From Lentibacter algarum (lineage in GTDB: Bacteria > Pseudomonadota > Alphaproteobacteria > Rhodobacterales > Rhodobacteraceae): a stretch of DNA of 64,000 nucleotides. The translations under genes were made by a program, and so were the position numbers. Positions within the stretch are counted from its first letter, which is position 1; every line of letters starts with the position of its first letter. The notes below the pieces were generated by a model. The model saw only the letters and a list, made by a program, of their open reading frames with translations. It did no database searches and was not told the DNA's origin. Location: NCBI RefSeq assembly GCF_018860975.1, contig NZ_JAHKQI010000005.1, positions 124,001-188,000 of the forward strand. Direction: 5' to 3'. This document shows, in pieces, positions 24,258-33,016 of the stretch.

Positions 24258-25280
24258 ATGAAACGTAGCGCACGCCCGCTGACTTTGAGAGATGTTTCAG
24301 AGGCTTCCGGTGTTTCAGAGATGACAGTGAGCCGCGTGCTTCGCAACCGTGGGGATGTGTCTGAAGCCACGCGCCAGAAAGTTCTGACACAGGCCAAACG
24401 GCTTGGGTATGTGCCTAACAAGATCGCCGGAGCGTTGGCCAGCCAGCGGGTGAACCTTGTGGCTGTGATCATCCCTTCGATGAAGAATATGGTGTTTCCC
24501 GAGGTGCTAACAGGTGTGACCAACGTTTTGGAAGACAGCGGGTTGCAGCCGGTAGTCGGGATCACTGACTATTTGCCCGAGAAGGAAGAGAAGGTGCTTT
24601 ACGAGATGCTTTCGTGGCGGCCTTCAGGGGTGATCATTGCGGGGCTTGAGCACTCTGACAACGCGCGGGCGATGCTGGCGGCGTCAGGCATTCCTGTGGT
24701 TGAGATCATGGATGTTGACGGCGAGCCGATTGATATCGCGGTTGGCATTTCGCACCGCGCGGCAGGGCGGCAGATGGCTGAGTCTATCGTTGCTGCCGGG
24801 TACAAGAAGATCGCCTTTCTTGGCACCAAGATGCCGCTTGATCACCGTGCGCGTAAACGCTTTGAAGGCTTCACGCAGGCGTTGGCGAAGGCTGGCATCG
24901 AGATCGCAGATCAGGAGTTTTACGAGGGTGGCTCGGCGCTTGCCAAGGGGCGCGAGATGACAAAAGCGGTGCTGGAGCGCACACCTGATCTTGATTTTCT
25001 CTATTACTCCAATGACATGATCGGCGCTGGGGGTCTGCTGTATTGTCTTGAGGCGGGGTATGATGTGCCCGGACAGATCGGGCTGGCAGGCTTTAACGGG
25101 GTTGAGTTGTTGCAGGGTTTGCCCAAGCAGTTGGCCACGATGGATGCCTGTCGTGCCGAGATCGGAGAGACGGCGGCAAAGATCATTCTGGCGCGCAGTG
25201 AAGACGAGAGCGCTGTGTTTGACGAGAAGCTAGAGTTGAGCCCGCGCATTTCACATGGTGATACGTTGCGCAGCTCTTGA
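24258..25280 (+). CDS. LacI/GalR-family transcriptional regulator
   Basis: 340 residues from ATG 24258; GTG 24255 is an equally possible start with better spacing to GAGGA. The N-terminal LacI HTH is clear (LTLRDVSEASGVSEMTVSRV then GYVPNKIAGALASQR with the hinge helix). The rest is a periplasmic-binding-protein-like effector domain (AVIIPSMKNMVFPEVL, SGVIIAGLEH). The general layout resembles GntR-type LacI regulators. It sits alone beside the tRNA target. Before the island inserted it would have lain next to the catabolic operons at the left, so it may regulate them; this is inference. Effector unknown. Confidence 0.9.
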   Translation: MKRSARPLTLRDVSEASGVSEMTVSRVLRNRGDVSEATRQKVLTQAKRLGYVPNKIAGALASQRVNLVAVIIPSMKNMVFPEVLTGVTNVLEDSGLQPVVGITDYLPEKEEKVLYEMLSWRPSGVIIAGLEHSDNARAMLAASGIPVVEIMDVDGEPIDIAVGISHRAAGRQMAESIVAAGYKKIAFLGTKMPLDHRARKRFEGFTQALAKAGIEIADQEFYEGGSALAKGREMTKAVLERTPDLDFLYYSNDMIGAGGLLYCLEAGYDVPGQIGLAGFNGVELLQGLPKQLATMDACRAEIGETAAKIILARSEDESAVFDEKLELSPRISHGDTLRSS

Positions 25281-25325
25281 GCGGCATACCGAAGCCTTAA
25301 TAGATCATGAAAATGCCTTAGTTTG

Positions 25326-25340
25326 TTAAGTGTCTGGTAA
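25326..25340 (+). promoter_or_regulatory. CtrA-like site upstream of motB
   Basis: TTAA, seven bases, then GTAA, one mismatch from the alphaproteobacterial CtrA consensus TTAA-N7-TTAA, 50 bases before the motB start. Same spacing as the sites before the other flagellar units. Confidence 0.5.
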
Positions 25341-25390
25341 GGGCTCGAGCGGATACCTTGTTGCGGGTGAGATAACAAAGGTGGTGGATT

Positions 25391-26251
25391 ATGAGCGCGC
25401 AGAGCAATGTAGCGCCAGTCATCATCAAACGGAAAAAAGTTGTCGCAGGCGGCGGGCATCATGGTGGTGCCTGGAAGGTGGCTTATGCTGACTTCGTGAC
25501 TGCTATGATGGCTTTTTTCCTTTTGATGTGGCTGTTGAACGCAACGACAGAGCAACAACGAAAAGGTGTGGCAGATTACTTCAGCCCGACCATTCCCATT
25601 AACCGCGTGTCCGGCGGGGGTGACGGCAACTTCGGCGGCGAGTCAGTGTTTTCGGAGATGACCTTGCCGCAGAACGGCACCGGAGCGACAAGCCTGCGGC
25701 CAACTGCGCAACGGCAAGCCCGCGGTGAGATGGGTGTGATGGAAAGTGGCCAGGCTATGGAAGCAAAAGGCGACGGGCCAGATGCCGAGGCCTTTAGCGC
25801 GATCGAAAAAGAGCTACAGGGTCATGGCGGCGAAAGCATGGCCTCGAACGATGTTCGCAAGCATATCGTAACACGGGTTACGGACGAGGGCTTGATTGTC
25901 GAGCTGTTTGATATCAAGGGGCTTGCCTTGTTCGAGAGCGGTAGCAGCGAGCCGACACAAGTGCTGCGTGATCTGGCAGACATTGTCGCGCGGGTTTCGA
26001 CGATGGTTGGCAATGACATCGCCATCAGTGGCCACACACGCTCAGAGCCGGTTGTGCTTGTTTCCAACCCTGTTTGGGATTTGTCGACGTCACGGGCCAA
26101 CAGCATGCGTATGCTTCTTGAGGGACGCGGCATGTTGCCCGAGCGGACCAAGCGAATGACCGGACATGCCGATAACAGCCCCGCAACGGAAAACCCTATG
26201 TCACTGCGCAACAACCGCCTGGAGATCATCTTTCTGCGGAGGGAGCGCTGA
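25391..26251 (+). CDS. motB: Flagellar motor stator protein MotB
   Basis: 286 residues. The cytoplasmic N terminus is short and basic. The single membrane helix starts with VAYADFVTAMMAFFLLMWLL and contains the proton-binding Asp (D34). A plug/linker and a periplasmic OmpA-like peptidoglycan-binding domain follow (about 160-286, ISGHTRSE and SLRNNRLEIIFL). The Asp usually found in GHTD is Arg here. It forms the stator with MotA, whose gene lies about 17 kb downstream, an unusual separation for motA/motB. AAAGGTGG precedes the start. It opens the flagellar cluster. Confidence 0.95.
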   Translation: MSAQSNVAPVIIKRKKVVAGGGHHGGAWKVAYADFVTAMMAFFLLMWLLNATTEQQRKGVADYFSPTIPINRVSGGGDGNFGGESVFSEMTLPQNGTGATSLRPTAQRQARGEMGVMESGQAMEAKGDGPDAEAFSAIEKELQGHGGESMASNDVRKHIVTRVTDEGLIVELFDIKGLALFESGSSEPTQVLRDLADIVARVSTMVGNDIAISGHTRSEPVVLVSNPVWDLSTSRANSMRMLLEGRGMLPERTKRMTGHADNSPATENPMSLRNNRLEIIFLRRER

Positions 26252-26284
26252 GTTGTCAGGCAAAACTAGACTGCATTTTAGATG

Positions 26285-26299
26285 TTAGTCCGGTGTTAA
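26285..26299 (+). promoter_or_regulatory. CtrA-like site upstream of flgE
   Basis: TTAG-N7-TTAA, one mismatch from the consensus, in the gap between motB and flgE, 57 bases before the flgE start. Confidence 0.55.
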
Positions 26300-26356
26300 G
26301 CGGGACGTCTTACAACTGCTGCACAATAACGGTTGATGCAGCAGAAAGGCGTATCT

Positions 26357-27652
26357 ATGACAATTTCTTCCTCGCTTAATGCCGGTGTGGCAGGCCTCAC
26401 GGCCAATGCAACGCGGCTTGGTACTATCGCAGACAACATCGCGAACTCTGCCACTTTTGGTTACAAACGTGTGGAGGCCGACTTCCACTCGATGGTGATC
26501 TCTTCTCAAGGCGGCACCTATTCGGCAGGAGGTGTGCGCACAACGACACAACGCCTGATCGACCAACGCGGCCCGCTGGTTCCGACCAGCAACGCAACAG
26601 ACCTCGCGGTGCGTGGACGCGGCCTTTTGCCGGTGGCGCGCAGCAGTGAGCTGAACGCTGGCCAGCAAAACATGCTGCTTTCGACAACAGGCTCGTTTCG
26701 CACCGATGATGAGGGCTATCTGCGTTCGGAGGCGGGGCTGGTTCTTCTGGGCTGGCCGGCATCTGCTGACGGGACAATTCCGACTTACCCCCGCGATACA
26801 TCTGATGGGCTTGAACCCGTTCAGATCAACGTTAACCAATTTACCGGCGAGCCAACCACCAAAATTGATCTGGGTGTGAACCTGCCTGCAACAGCCACAG
26901 AAGCAGGCGCAGCAGGAGATAACTCGGAGTTGTCTATCGAATATTACGACAACATGGGCACCTCCGAGAGCCTCTCTGTCGAGTTTGTACCGACAGTCCC
27001 GGGGACAGGTGTTTCAAACGAATGGACGATGCTTGTCACTGACTCGGCCTCCGGCGGCGCCGTGATCGGAGAATACACACTCACGTTTGATGACAGCCGC
27101 ACAGCCGGAGGCACGTTGGCCTCAGTGACGACTGTATCAGGCGGGGCATATGATCCGGCGACAGGCGAGTTCGAAGTGACAGTCGCGGGCGGGCCGATGG
27201 CTGTTAACATCGGTGTTGCGGGCGACTCTGACGGCATCACGCAGCTGTCGGATGTGTTTGCACCTGTCTCTATCTCTAAAGATGGGACGCCTGTGGGCAA
27301 CATGACATCGGTTGAGGTTGACTCAAACGGTATGGTGCACGCCTTCTTTGACAGTGGCATTACGAAAACCATCTATCAAATTCCGCTGGTGTCGATGCCA
27401 AACCCTAACGGCATGGTCTCGCTTGATCAGCAAACCTATATGCCCTCGACTGATAGCGGCACCTTCTTTTTGTGGGACGCAGGCGATGGACCGACAGGTG
27501 ACATCGTTGCCTATGCGCGCGAAGGCTCGACAACCGATGTTGCGGGCGAGTTGACAGCAATGATCGAAACCCAACGCGCCTATACGTCAAACGCTAAAGT
27601 CATTCAGACGGTGGACGAGATGCTGCAGGAAACCGCGAACATCAAGCGCTAA
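26357..27652 (+). CDS. flgE: Flagellar hook protein FlgE
   Basis: 431 residues from ATG 26357, with AAAGG 7 bases upstream; the longer frame from 26333 lacks a site. The N terminus (SSLNAGVAGLTANATRLGTI, ADNIANSATFGYKRVEAD) and C terminus (ELTAMIETQRAYTSNAKVIQ, TVDEMLQ) are the coiled-coil ends shared by rod/hook axial proteins. The middle of about 300 residues forms hook domains D1/D2. Polymerised outside the cell as the universal joint after export by the flagellar T3SS. A hairpin separates it from flgK. Confidence 0.95.
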   Translation: MTISSSLNAGVAGLTANATRLGTIADNIANSATFGYKRVEADFHSMVISSQGGTYSAGGVRTTTQRLIDQRGPLVPTSNATDLAVRGRGLLPVARSSELNAGQQNMLLSTTGSFRTDDEGYLRSEAGLVLLGWPASADGTIPTYPRDTSDGLEPVQINVNQFTGEPTTKIDLGVNLPATATEAGAAGDNSELSIEYYDNMGTSESLSVEFVPTVPGTGVSNEWTMLVTDSASGGAVIGEYTLTFDDSRTAGGTLASVTTVSGGAYDPATGEFEVTVAGGPMAVNIGVAGDSDGITQLSDVFAPVSISKDGTPVGNMTSVEVDSNGMVHAFFDSGITKTIYQIPLVSMPNPNGMVSLDQQTYMPSTDSGTFFLWDAGDGPTGDIVAYAREGSTTDVAGELTAMIETQRAYTSNAKVIQTVDEMLQETANIKR

Positions 27653-27657
27653 CCATT

Positions 27658-27685
27658 GAGGGCGCGGTGGTTTAGTCGCGCCCTT
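27658..27685 (+). terminator. Hairpin between flgE and flgK
   Basis: GGGCGCG (27660-27666) pairs with CGCGCCC (27677-27683), extended by an A-T and G-T pair, loop of 10 bases. It is followed by only a weak T stretch, so it may act as a processing or partial termination site that raises flgE over flgK levels. Confidence 0.5.
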
Positions 27686-27713
27686 CAACTTCCCCCAACC
27701 AAGAGGTTTTGCT

Positions 27714-29174
27714 ATGTCACTCACGGGCGCACTATCCAATGCCGTTTCGGGCCTGAACGCCGCTTCCCGCTCGGCGCAGGTTGTTTCGACAAATTTGGCC
27801 AACATCATGACAGATGGCTATGGGCGGCGCGAAGTCGAGCTGGGCGCGCGGTATGGCACGGGCGGTGGTGTCGAAATCACCGGCGTGACGCGGCAACAAA
27901 GCCCTGCACTTGTTGCAGAGATGCGTTCGGTCGGTTCCGAAACTGCCTTCAGCGGTGAGCTGGCGGACTTTCACAACCGTCTCGAGCGCTTGGTCGGAAC
28001 GCCTGACAGCAATACTTCTCTAACGGCAAGACTTGCTGATCTGGAAGCCAGCTTTGTTTCGGCCGCGAGTAGGCCAGACCTACCTGGCAGGCTTGACGCC
28101 GTGGTGCAAGATGCCGCCACACTTGCCCGTAGTCTCGGTGAAATGTCCTCAGGCATTCAAACGATGCGACAGGAGGCTGACAGCACAATTGATAGTGGCG
28201 TTAAAACGCTTAACACCCAACTCAAACAAGTCGAAAAACTGAACGGAGAAATCGCGCGCGGAGAAAACAACGGTTTTGAGATTTCGGGATTGAAAGACCA
28301 GCGACAAGTGCTGATTGACAGCATTTCCGAGTGGATCCCCTTACGCGAAATCGACCGAGGTAATGGGCGTGTAGCGCTGTATACGCTTGGTGGCGCACAG
28401 CTTGTTGACGGCCCTGCATCCGAGTTGTCGTTTGCCACAGCACATACGATTGTGCCGCAGATGACAAAAGACGCGGGCTTGTTGTCGGGGTTGAGCATCA
28501 ATGGAACTGAAGTTTCGGTTGATCCCGAGAGCGGGCCGTTGCGCGGCGGCGGGCGACTAACAGCGTTGTTCGAGGTGCGTGACACCCATGCAGTGAGCGC
28601 TCAATCCGAGCTTGATGCCGTTGCACGAGACCTTGTTGAAAGGTTTCAGGATCCGGCCATTGACGCGACACGCGGGCCGACTGATGCGGGGCTTCTAACC
28701 GACGGCGGCGCAGCTTTTGCTGCGATTGACGAGGTCGGCTTGTCTGGACGACTGCAAGTGAACGCACTTGTTGACAGTGCTCAGGGCGGCGCCAGTTGGC
28801 GGCTGCGTGACGGTATGGGTGCCGCCACACAGGGTGCTGCGGGCAATGCGAGCCTGCTGCAGGATTACACCGCAGCTTTGAGCGCGGATCGGAGTATCGC
28901 TTCAGGCGGGTTTGCCGGCATGTCGCGTTCGGCAACACAACTCGGCGCGAACTTTTCCAGCGGGGTCAGCGCATCGCGGTTGAGTTATGAAAGCGAGCTG
29001 GCCTTTGCCGCGACGCGCAGCGCCGAGATCGAAACGATGTTGCTCGCCGAGGGAGTCGATTCTGATCAGGAAATGCAGAAATTATTGATGATCGAGCAAG
29101 CCTATGCTGCCAACGCGCAAATGATGCAAACGGTCGAAGAAATGATGGACACCTTGATGGGAGCAATCCGATGA
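27714..29174 (+). CDS. flgK: Hook-associated protein 1 FlgK
   Basis: 486 residues. The N terminus (LSNAVSGLNAASRSAQVVST, NLANIMTDGYGRR) is FlgK-type and the C terminus (SAEIETMLLAEGVDSDQEMQ, IEQAYAANAQMMQTVEEMMD) is the coiled-coil partner. It is shorter than the 550-residue enteric protein. It forms the first hook-filament junction ring. Its stop overlaps the flgL start as ATGA, so FlgK and FlgL are made together. Export needs an FlgN-type chaperone, for which a candidate is encoded at 60647-60997. Confidence 0.93.
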   Translation: MSLTGALSNAVSGLNAASRSAQVVSTNLANIMTDGYGRREVELGARYGTGGGVEITGVTRQQSPALVAEMRSVGSETAFSGELADFHNRLERLVGTPDSNTSLTARLADLEASFVSAASRPDLPGRLDAVVQDAATLARSLGEMSSGIQTMRQEADSTIDSGVKTLNTQLKQVEKLNGEIARGENNGFEISGLKDQRQVLIDSISEWIPLREIDRGNGRVALYTLGGAQLVDGPASELSFATAHTIVPQMTKDAGLLSGLSINGTEVSVDPESGPLRGGGRLTALFEVRDTHAVSAQSELDAVARDLVERFQDPAIDATRGPTDAGLLTDGGAAFAAIDEVGLSGRLQVNALVDSAQGGASWRLRDGMGAATQGAAGNASLLQDYTAALSADRSIASGGFAGMSRSATQLGANFSSGVSASRLSYESELAFAATRSAEIETMLLAEGVDSDQEMQKLLMIEQAYAANAQMMQTVEEMMDTLMGAIR

Positions 29175-30181
29175 ATTCACTGTCTTTTGGGGATATGGCA
29201 CAATCGACGCTGTTGCGCCGGCAAAACAGCCAGTTAAAGAGCGAGATGTCGCGGCTCACGCTCGAGCTTTCGAGCGGTAAAGTGCAAGATGTGAGTAAGC
29301 ATCTAGGCGGTGACTTTGGCTATCTGGGTGAAGTTGAACGCAGCCTGCGCGTGACGTCGGCGTTCAAAACATCCGCCAGCGAAGCGGCCACCTTCGCCGC
29401 CTCGATGCAAAGCGCTTTGGGCTTTGTGAGCAACGCTATGGGTAGCATGGGCGTCGGCTTGATTGCGGCAGGAGAAGGCGCGATTTCAGGGACAAGAGAC
29501 GTGCTGTCAAACGAGGCTTCGGGTCAGTTTGAAATGATGATTGGCGCGCTCAATACAACGGTCGCGGGGCGTTCGGTTTTTGCTGGCATCGACACCAACG
29601 GTGCAGCACTTGCTTCGGCTGAAGACATGCTTGCCGATCTGCGGACTGCCCTTGCAGGGCAAACGACACTGGCCGGAGTGGAAACAGTTATGGACGACTG
29701 GTTTAATGCTCCCGGCGGCGGATTTGAGACGGTGGGCTATCTTGGTGAAAGCCAATCACTTGAACCCTTCATGCTGGGCGACGGCGAGCGGGTGTCACTT
29801 GATGTTCGAGCCGACGGCGCCGCTCTGCGCCAATCCCTCAAAGCAACGGCGATGGCGGCTTTGGCCACCGACAGTAGCCTTGCGTTTGCCGCGGATGTGC
29901 AAGCTGGCATGTTAGGCAATGCGGGTGAAGCCATGCTTGGCGCCAATGACCAAGTGACGGCGATCAGGGCAAAACTCGGTTTTGCCGAAGCCCGCATTGA
30001 AGATGCCGGTGCGCGGCTGGCATCCGAGCACACCAGTTTGGAATATGCGCGCGGCGACTTGCTTGGAGCCGATCCTTACGAAACGATCACGCGTTTGGAA
30101 GAGACACAGTTCAGGCTTGAAAGCCTCTATGCGGCGACCTCACGTTTGTCACAACTTTCACTGATGGGATACATGCGATGA
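29171..30181 (+). CDS. flgL: Hook-associated protein 3 FlgL
   Basis: 336 residues. The flagellin-like N terminus (FGDMAQSTLLRRQNSQLKSE, LSSGKVQDVSKHLGGDF) and C terminus (TSLEYARGDLLGADPYETIT, LEETQFRLESLYAATSRLSQ) mark the second hook-filament junction protein. It overlaps flgK upstream and flgI downstream by 4 bp each. Secreted through the flagellar T3SS and located between FlgK and the filament. Confidence 0.92.
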   Translation: MNSLSFGDMAQSTLLRRQNSQLKSEMSRLTLELSSGKVQDVSKHLGGDFGYLGEVERSLRVTSAFKTSASEAATFAASMQSALGFVSNAMGSMGVGLIAAGEGAISGTRDVLSNEASGQFEMMIGALNTTVAGRSVFAGIDTNGAALASAEDMLADLRTALAGQTTLAGVETVMDDWFNAPGGGFETVGYLGESQSLEPFMLGDGERVSLDVRADGAALRQSLKATAMAALATDSSLAFAADVQAGMLGNAGEAMLGANDQVTAIRAKLGFAEARIEDAGARLASEHTSLEYARGDLLGADPYETITRLEETQFRLESLYAATSRLSQLSLMGYMR

Positions 30182-31281
30182 GAGCGATAACCACTGCACT
30201 ATTATGTTTGCTTCTGAGCGTTCAAACGGCATTTGCCAGCCAGGTGCGGATTAAAGATCTGGTCGAGTTTGACGGAGTGCGGGCCAATGATCTCGTGGGT
30301 TACGGTTTGGTTGTCGGGCTCAACGGCACGGGCGACGGCATCAGGAATGCGCCGTTTACGGAAGAGATCATGTCAAACATCCTTGAGCGACTCGGGGTGA
30401 ACATAACCGGAGAGCAGTTTCGCCCTAAGAACGTCGCCGCGGTGTTTGTGACGGCCGAACTGCCGGCATTCTCACGTGCCGGTTCAACGATTGACGTGAA
30501 CATCTCGGCGATCGGCGACGCCAAAAGCCTGCTCGGTGGCACTTTGATCATGACACCTTTGAATGCGGCTGACGGGCAGATTTATGCTGTCGCTCAGGGA
30601 ACGATTATTGCTGGTGGCGCGTCGGCTGAGGGCGATGCCGCGAAGGTAACGCAGGGGGTTCCGACTGCGGGGGTTATCCCGTCTGGTGGGCGCGTCGAGC
30701 GCGAAATCGAGTTTGAACTGGCGTCGCTGACGTCGCTGAGGCTTGCCCTGCGTCAGGCCGACTTCACGACAGCGGGGCGCATTGAGCAGGCGATCAACCG
30801 AAGCTTTGGCAAGCGTGTCGCGGCGATGTTGGATTCGGGCACTGTGCAAATCAACATCGCTGCCACGGGCCGTCGTTCCACTGCGCATGCGATAGGCGAG
30901 ATCGAGAACATTCTGGTGCAACCCGAGCGCAAGGCGCGGGTGGTTGTTGATCAACGGTCTGGCACAATCGTGATGGGCGAGGATGTGCGGATCAGCCGTG
31001 TTGCGGTGAGTCAAGGCGGGCTGACGTTGCGCATTCAGGAAGCGCCGGTTGCTGTCCAACCCAACCCGTTTGCAGAGGGCGAAACCGTTGTTGTGCCACG
31101 CACCAATGTCGGCTTGCAGGAAGATGCGGGCATTAGCCTTGCCGAAGTGCCGGACGGGACGTCACTTTCAGAAGTTATTGCGGGTTTGAACGCGCTCGGC
31201 GTAGCGCCGCGCGACATGATCGATATCCTCAAGAGCATAAAGGCTGCAGGCGCATTGCATGCTGAGTTTGTCGTGCACTAG
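30178..31281 (+). CDS. flgI: Flagellar P-ring protein FlgI
   Basis: 367 residues with a signal peptide (ITTALLCLLLSVQTAFASQV). The conserved FlgI core is evident: LVGYGLVVGLNGTGDG, NVAAVFVTAELPAFSRAGS and the C-terminal LNALGVAPRDMIDILKSIKA. It is exported by Sec and assembles the periplasmic P ring around the rod, helped by FlgA. Last gene of the motB-flgEKLI run. Convergent with the DUF1285 gene. Confidence 0.95.
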   Translation: MRAITTALLCLLLSVQTAFASQVRIKDLVEFDGVRANDLVGYGLVVGLNGTGDGIRNAPFTEEIMSNILERLGVNITGEQFRPKNVAAVFVTAELPAFSRAGSTIDVNISAIGDAKSLLGGTLIMTPLNAADGQIYAVAQGTIIAGGASAEGDAAKVTQGVPTAGVIPSGGRVEREIEFELASLTSLRLALRQADFTTAGRIEQAINRSFGKRVAAMLDSGTVQINIAATGRRSTAHAIGEIENILVQPERKARVVVDQRSGTIVMGEDVRISRVAVSQGGLTLRIQEAPVAVQPNPFAEGETVVVPRTNVGLQEDAGISLAEVPDGTSLSEVIAGLNALGVAPRDMIDILKSIKAAGALHAEFVVH

Positions 31282-31312
31282 CGCGCCATAGGGTTGTGCA
31301 CTAGCGCGCTAG
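31273..31312. repeat. Duplicated 14-mer with a perfect 12-bp palindrome at the end of flgI
   Basis: GTGCACTAGCGCGC occurs at 31273-31286, covering the flgI stop codon, and again at 31296-31309. The second copy runs into the palindrome CTAGCGCGCTAG (31301-31312). Function unknown. Confidence 0.6.
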
Positions 31313-31323
31313 AACGCCGTGCA

Positions 31324-31339
31324 GCCGCATGTCTGCGGC
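31324..31339. terminator. Short hairpin between convergent flgI and DUF1285 genes
   Basis: GCCGCA and TGCGGC pair across the loop TGTC. It lies between two convergent stop codons and lacks a T tract, so it may be a weak or factor-dependent end. Confidence 0.4.
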
Positions 31340-31343
31340 CAGC

Positions 31344-31952
31344 CTAGGCTTCTGTCAGCTCGCTAGACGGGATTATCGGGAAAAACACCCCCGATGATTT
31401 GACGCCAAACCAGTTCTGGCCATCATGCTCTTCATGGGTTCCTATTTCGACCAACCGGTAGAAGCTTTTGCGATCTATTAGCGCTTCTAGATTGGCACGC
31501 ACCAAAATATAGGGCGATGGCTCGCCAGTCTTACTGTCACGTTCCACGCGAATCGGCGCATCCGCGCTTGCTGTCACTCTGTCCCCAACGTTGGTCTCAA
31601 ATGTCAGTTTCTGGCTTTCTCCCGCATCACTCACGTCGAAATCGACAGCGACAAAGGGGGCATCATCGACTGTGATGCCGACTTTCTCAACAGGCGTGAC
31701 AAGCACATAGTCGTCACCATCGCGGCGCAGAATGGTTGAAAACAGCCGCACCAACTCGGGTCGGCCAATAGGTGTTCCTAGGTAAAACCACGTGCCGTCA
31801 CGGGCGATGCGCATGTCAAGATCGCCGCAGTGCGGCGGATTCCAGAGGTGCACCGGCGGCAAACCGCCCTTCTTGCTGGCCGCACGGGCTGACTGGGCGA
31901 TGCCCTCAGCGCTTGGGTTCACGTGATTTTGTCCGCTCATTGCTTTTGCCAT
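31344..31952 (-). CDS. DUF1285-family protein
   Basis: About 202 residues; starts at 31958, 31952 or 31940 are all possible since none has a clear ribosome site. After a flexible N terminus the protein reads LPPVHLWNPPHCGDLDMRIA, then GTWFYLGTPIGRPELVRLFS, YVLVTPVEKVGITVDDAPFV and FYRLVEIGTHEEHDGQNWFG, all typical of the DUF1285 beta-sandwich proteins. Function is unknown in the family. It is divergent from moxR, 50-60 bases apart, and lies between flgI and the moxR operon. No evidence of a flagellar role other than position. Confidence 0.88.
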   Translation of the reverse strand: MAKAMSGQNHVNPSAEGIAQSARAASKKGGLPPVHLWNPPHCGDLDMRIARDGTWFYLGTPIGRPELVRLFSTILRRDGDDYVLVTPVEKVGITVDDAPFVAVDFDVSDAGESQKLTFETNVGDRVTASADAPIRVERDSKTGEPSPYILVRANLEALIDRKSFYRLVEIGTHEEHDGQNWFGVKSSGVFFPIIPSSELTEA

Positions 31953-32008
31953 TTGCACTTTTGTCGTTACACTTGCGTTGAAGGTAATGTTTCATTTGGA
32001 GAAATGCT

Positions 32009-33016
32009 ATGGCTGACGCGGAAGATCTCTTGGATCGCATAGAAGCGCTGGAAAATAGGCTGACCGCGGCCAAAGCGCAGATCACCCGCCGATTCATCGG
32101 GCAGGAGCAAGTTGTCGACTTGACGCTGTCGGCGCTGTTGTGTGGTGGACACGCGCTGCTTGTCGGCTTGCCGGGGCTCGGCAAGACGCGGCTTGTCGAA
32201 ACGCTTTCAACCGTGATGGGGCTTGATGGCAAACGCGTGCAGTTTACGCCTGACTTGATGCCAGCCGATATCCTTGGTTCGGAAGTGCTTGAAACCGGTG
32301 CTGACGGTAGTCGTGCGTTCAAGTTTATCGAAGGGCCGATCTTTTGCCAGCTGTTGATGGCAGACGAGATCAACCGCGCCAGCCCACGCACTCAGTCAGC
32401 TTTGTTGCAAGCGATGCAGGAGCGTGAAGTTACAGTGTCGGGCCAAACCCGAAAGCTTGATGCGCCGTTTCATGTGCTCGCGACGCAAAACCCCATCGAG
32501 CAAGAGGGCACCTACCCGCTGCCGGAAGCCCAGCTTGACAGATTTTTGGTGCGAGTTGATGTCGGATACCCCGACCGAGAAACTGAGCGAGAAATTTTGT
32601 TAAGCACGACAGGCGAGACCGAAGCTGAAGTTGAAAACGTGTTTTCGGCCGACGAGCTTATCGCTGCACAAGATCTGCTGCGCAAAATGCCTGTCGGCGA
32701 AAATGTGATGGAGGCGATCCTTGATCTGGTTCGCGCGCTACGGCCCGAAGAGCCAGATGTATCTGATGCTGTTCGTGACAATGTAGCATGGGGGCCGGGC
32801 CCGCGAGCAGCGCAGGCACTTATGTTAACGGTCCGCGCGCGGGCACTTTTGCAAGGGCGGCTTGCGCCTGATGCGAGTGACATTGTTGCAATGGCCGAGC
32901 CGGTTCTCAAACACCGTATGGCCCTGAATTATGCTGCTTTGGCGCGGGGCGAAAGCCTTGAGGCGCTGATCGCCGCGCAGATTGCGAGCAACCCTGGATT
33001 GCAGGCCGCAGCGTGA
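32009..33016 (+). CDS. moxR: MoxR-family AAA+ ATPase
   Basis: 335 residues. Walker A is GLPGLGKTRLVETL (about residue 56), Walker B with sensor is LMADEINRASPRTQSALLQA, then ATQNPIEQEGTYPLPEAQLD, the MoxR hallmark. These hexameric cytoplasmic ATPases act as chaperone-like partners of von Willebrand A proteins. It is the first gene of a four-gene coupled operon with DUF58, BatA-like and large membrane proteins, all overlapping by 4 bp. The operon is embedded inside the flagellar cluster. Confidence 0.95.
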   Translation: MADAEDLLDRIEALENRLTAAKAQITRRFIGQEQVVDLTLSALLCGGHALLVGLPGLGKTRLVETLSTVMGLDGKRVQFTPDLMPADILGSEVLETGADGSRAFKFIEGPIFCQLLMADEINRASPRTQSALLQAMQEREVTVSGQTRKLDAPFHVLATQNPIEQEGTYPLPEAQLDRFLVRVDVGYPDRETEREILLSTTGETEAEVENVFSADELIAAQDLLRKMPVGENVMEAILDLVRALRPEEPDVSDAVRDNVAWGPGPRAAQALMLTVRARALLQGRLAPDASDIVAMAEPVLKHRMALNYAALARGESLEALIAAQIASNPGLQAAA

